64,000 bases of DNA from Peteryoungia ipomoeae (GTDB lineage: Bacteria > Pseudomonadota > Alphaproteobacteria > Rhizobiales > Rhizobiaceae). The notes under the pieces are model-generated. The model saw only the letters and a list, made by a program, of their open reading frames with translations, was not told the origin of the DNA and made no database searches. The position numbers and the translations under genes are program-made. Of this stretch, positions 62,578 through 64,000 are shown one piece after another (the stretch's first letter is position 1; every line of letters starts with the position of its first letter). The stretch spans positions 186,001-250,000 of the forward strand of contig NZ_STGV01000003.1 of assembly GCF_004912165.1 (NCBI RefSeq), in the 5' to 3' direction.

Positions 62578-64000
62578 ATGACCGCCGTCTCACCAGCAAC
62601 TGTCACCGAGCGATTCACCGAGGTGATGAACCTCGCCCTGATCGTTGCGGATGCGGCTGGCTTCATCCGGTTCGTCAATCCGGCCTTCTGTGAGATGTTC
62701 TGTTATTCCCAGGCGGACATACTGGGAAAGCCTGTCACTTTGATCGTGCCCGAGAGACTGCGCGGCGCGCATATTGCCGGCATGGCCAATGTCAGTGCAG
62801 GGGCAAAACCGGGTTTGAGCGGTCGGGCCGTGGAGGTCAGCGCGCTGCGGGCCGGCGGTGCCGAGTTCCCGATCGAGATTGCGGTTTCGACCTGGAAGGA
62901 TGAGGGCGGCAATTTCTGGGCAGGCGCAACCATCCGCGACATTTCGGAACGGCGCGAGCGCGACGCACGCCTGATGCGACTGGCCTCGCAGGACACGCTG
63001 ACGGGGCTGCAGAACCGGCACGAATTCGTCAGCCGCCTCGAAGACTGGCTGCAGACAGGGCAACGCGGCGCTCTGGCACTGATGGATCTCGACGGTTTCA
63101 AGGAGATCAACGACATCCATGGGCATTTGATCGGCGACAGCGTTCTGCAGGCCGTCGGCGTTCGGCTTAGCTATCTCCTGGGCGATTCCTTGGCCATCGG
63201 GCGACTGGGCGGCGACGAATTCACCTGCCTGCTGAAAGACACCAAGGATGCGCGAGAGGCGCAGGCGCGCGCCAACAGCATTGTCGCGGCTTTCCGAAAA
63301 CCCTTCAGCCTTGGCGGACTGGAGCTCAATGTCGGCGCGAGCATCGGTATCGCACTTGCGCCGGAACACGGGACGGATGCGGAAATGCTGATCGCCTCGG
63401 CGGATTTCGCGTTGAGCCGCGCCAAGGCAGTCGGCGGACGCCGCGCCCTCGTCTTCCATGAAGCCATGCGCCATGAAACGCAGGCCAGGCGCGACATGCT
63501 GGACGAGCTGCGTCTTGCGCTTCGCAACGGCGAATTGGAACTCTATTTCCAGCCCCAGGTCGATCTCGTCCACCAGTCCGTGGTCGGTTTCGAGGCGCTT
63601 ATCCGCTGGAACCACCCAAGCAAGGGCCTGTTGTTGCCCGGGCATTTTCTGCCCGCCCTGGAGCAGAGTTCACTTGCCACGGAAATCGGCTGGTGGACCA
63701 TCGATCAGGCGTGCCGGATGGCCGCAAAAGTCAACGGAGAAGGCGCGCGCTATCGCATTGCGGTCAATCTGTTTACGCAGCAGTTTCGCGCCAGCAATCT
63801 CAGTGACAGAGTGAAAGCCGCTCTCAACGCCCATCATCTGCGTCCCGACTGCCTTGAGCTTGAAGTCACCGAGCAGGTGACCCTGAATGACGATGAGGCA
63901 AGCATGCAGACCCTGATGGCCATCCGTGACATCGGCGTCGGCGTCGCATTCGACGATTTCGGCACGGGTTATGCCTCGCTGAGTTCACTGCAGCGTTTCC
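62578..64000 (+). CDS. cytoplasmic PAS-GGDEF-EAL protein, 3' end outside window
   Basis: 474 codons from the ATG at 62578 with no stop before the window ends. A PAS domain (about 10-125) opens ERFTEVMNLALIVADAAGFI and has FVNPAFCEMFCYSQADILGK and GRAVEVSALRAGGAEFPIEI, the PAS_4 pattern with an RDISER-type exit. The GGDEF domain (about 135-295) holds RLGGDEFTCLLKDTK with an intact motif. The EAL domain begins near 305, with VVGFEALIRWNHPSKGLLL, LELEVTEQVTLNDDEA and VAFDDFGTGYASLSSL. No membrane segment is seen. It likely makes and degrades cyclic-di-GMP. The 227 bases between thrB and this gene hold no other gene. Confidence 0.93.
   Translation, partial: MTAVSPATVTERFTEVMNLALIVADAAGFIRFVNPAFCEMFCYSQADILGKPVTLIVPERLRGAHIAGMANVSAGAKPGLSGRAVEVSALRAGGAEFPIEIAVSTWKDEGGNFWAGATIRDISERRERDARLMRLASQDTLTGLQNRHEFVSRLEDWLQTGQRGALALMDLDGFKEINDIHGHLIGDSVLQAVGVRLSYLLGDSLAIGRLGGDEFTCLLKDTKDAREAQARANSIVAAFRKPFSLGGLELNVGASIGIALAPEHGTDAEMLIASADFALSRAKAVGGRRALVFHEAMRHETQARRDMLDELRLALRNGELELYFQPQVDLVHQSVVGFEALIRWNHPSKGLLLPGHFLPALEQSSLATEIGWWTIDQACRMAAKVNGEGARYRIAVNLFTQQFRASNLSDRVKAALNAHHLRPDCLELEVTEQVTLNDDEASMQTLMAIRDIGVGVAFDDFGTGYASLSSLQRF

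Overview
The window reads as a chromosomal segment of a high-GC alphaproteobacterium, most likely a member of the Rhizobiaceae. Evidence for this is a CcrM-type GANTC methyltransferase, a pyruvate phosphate dikinase, and smc, a DsbA-like gene, a DciA-like gene and mutY lying close together. Other evidence is thrB overlapping rnhA, a DUF1499 protein, an AlgH/YqgE protein, and rhizobium-type intergenic palindromes. No species can be fixed from the sequence alone.

Region by region. (1) 1-11.1 kb is a surface-polysaccharide (O-antigen type) locus. It holds three GT4 glycosyltransferases (the first cut by the window edge), a NeuD/PglD-like acetyltransferase, a ManC-type GDP-mannose enzyme, an initiating sugar-phosphate transferase and a WreQ/WbpV-like reductase. 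It is scarred by a decayed IS2-like element lying beside an acyltransferase fragment and by an old IS3 remnant running into the sugar transferase. It ends at a tRNA-Gln gene. (2) 11.4-19.2 kb is accessory metabolism and regulation: a DJ-1/PfpI protein, membrane and DUF1499 proteins, an MBL hydrolase with a cupin, an AraC regulator divergent from an SDR, and an ECF41 sigma factor with its carboxymuconolactone-decarboxylase-like partner behind a recognisable ECF41 promoter. (3) 19.2-30.7 kb holds two toxin-antitoxin modules, ppdK, a VOC protein, an MFS transporter, an Ivy-like lysozyme inhibitor coupled to HigBA, smc and a DsbA-like gene. (4) 31.2-37.4 kb is a compact three-gene cassette: a TPR/beta-barrel outer-membrane protein resembling DUF560/Slam secretors, a FecR-domain exported protein with a TbpB-like C-terminus, and a CHASE2 adenylate cyclase. 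(5) 37.4-42.3 kb holds the DciA-like gene, an O-antigen ligase family gene, mutY, a HAD gene and ccrM. (6) 42.4-49.2 kb is an accessory strip: two ParDE modules, an MmcQ/YjbR gene split by a 2-kb insertion with an IS110 element, DUF1284, an ArsR-controlled ABM/NIPSNAP pair, and an SMR/TetR pair. (7) 49.2-64 kb is mostly core: a HAD phosphatase, a lipid kinase, a lipoprotein, thrC with an M16 peptidase and a RimJ-type acetyltransferase, two GGDEF/EAL proteins (the last cut by the window end), AlgH/YqgE, a DsbD-alpha protein, a peroxiredoxin, rnhA and thrB.

The strongest candidate for a little-described system is the secretor/FecR/CHASE2-cyclase cassette. It has the layout of a self-contained envelope sensing and surface-display unit tied to cAMP, although each functional link is inferred. 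The clearest regulatory reading is the ECF41 autoregulatory promoter at 19125-19151. Several good palindromic operators sit in front of TA, ArsR and TetR genes.
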